NCBI RefSeq assembly: GCF_900636825.1
Contig: NZ_LR134318.1
Coordinates: 5,969,967-6,033,966 of the forward strand
From: Pseudomonas fluorescens
GTDB taxonomy: Bacteria; Pseudomonadota; Gammaproteobacteria; Pseudomonadales; Pseudomonadaceae
DNA: 64,000 nucleotides
Direction: 5' to 3'
The position numbers were made by a program, and so were the translations under genes. Shown in pieces: positions 63,974-64,000 of this stretch. Every line of letters begins with the position of its first letter. The stretch's first letter is position 1. The notes below the pieces were generated by a model, which saw only the letters and a program-made list of their open reading frames with translations, had not been told where the DNA came from and searched no databases.

Positions 63974-64000
63974 GTGTCAGTGGAACTTTGGCAGCAGTGC
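63974..64000 (+). CDS. dnaA: Chromosomal replication initiator DnaA, first nine codons
   Basis: GTG 63974 opens MSVELWQQC, identical to the start of Pseudomonas DnaA, with AGGGGA eight bases upstream. The rest lies beyond the window. Confidence 0.95.

Overview
The window is a 64-kb chromosomal segment from a Pseudomonas of the fluorescens complex, next to the replication origin. This follows from the order mnmG-rsmG-parA-parB-atpIBEFHAGDC-glmU-deoR-glmS on one side, mnmE-yidC-yidD-rnpA-rpmH|oriC|dnaA on the other, from Pseudomonas-type parS, Zur and Fur sites, and from REP elements of the 'taggagctgc...gcgatcttttgat' kind. All assignments come from reading the sequence and translations; no database search was run.

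Layout. 1-7 kb: end of a DUF3301 gene, then a zinc-starvation region. zigA-DUF1826 and a second CobW GTPase run left; folE2 and a three-gene metal ABC importer run right from a shared intergenic region with a Zur-type palindrome. zigA carries a one-base frameshift as sequenced. 7-10 kb: DUF3617 protein, cardiolipin synthase and cyclopropane fatty acid synthase. 10.5-16.4 kb: a tightly overlapping operon of three SPFH (HflK/HflC-like) membrane proteins and a metal P-type ATPase, one SPFH protein having a His-rich tail; a second Zur-like palindrome lies upstream. This is the best candidate for an undescribed system. 16.6-22.7 kb: dihydrolipoyl dehydrogenase, an Lrp regulator, a LysE exporter and a pair of uncharacterised envelope proteins. 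22.8-37.1 kb: two divergent operons for the common polysaccharide (A-band, D-rhamnan) LPS. rmd-gmd-wbpW-wzm-wzt-wbpX-wbpY-wbpZ make and export the polymer; two paralogous glycosyltransferases, an acyltransferase and a methyltransferase probably decorate it. 37-43 kb: GST, LysR regulator, glmS (with an apparently empty Tn7 attachment site), a DeoR regulator and glmU. 43-50.5 kb: the complete F1Fo ATP synthase operon. 50.6-54.9 kb: parB, parA, rsmG, mnmG. 54.9-55.4 kb: a DnaA-box-rich intergenic region. 55.4-59.4 kb: a FecI-FecR-TonB receptor iron-signalling cassette with a Fur box. 59.5-63.4 kb: mnmE, yidC, yidD, rnpA, rpmH. 63.4-64 kb: the dnaA-proximal origin and the first nine codons of dnaA.

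The genes form a few functional units: a zinc-sparing and zinc-uptake response on the left; envelope construction in the middle (CPA LPS, UDP-GlcNAc supply through GlmS and GlmU, cardiolipin and cyclopropane lipids); and energy, origin and chromosome-segregation functions on the right. Two parS-like sites sit about 48 and 38 kb from parAB inside folE2 and an hflC-like gene. Exact DnaA 9-mers are much denser right of 39 kb than left of it.
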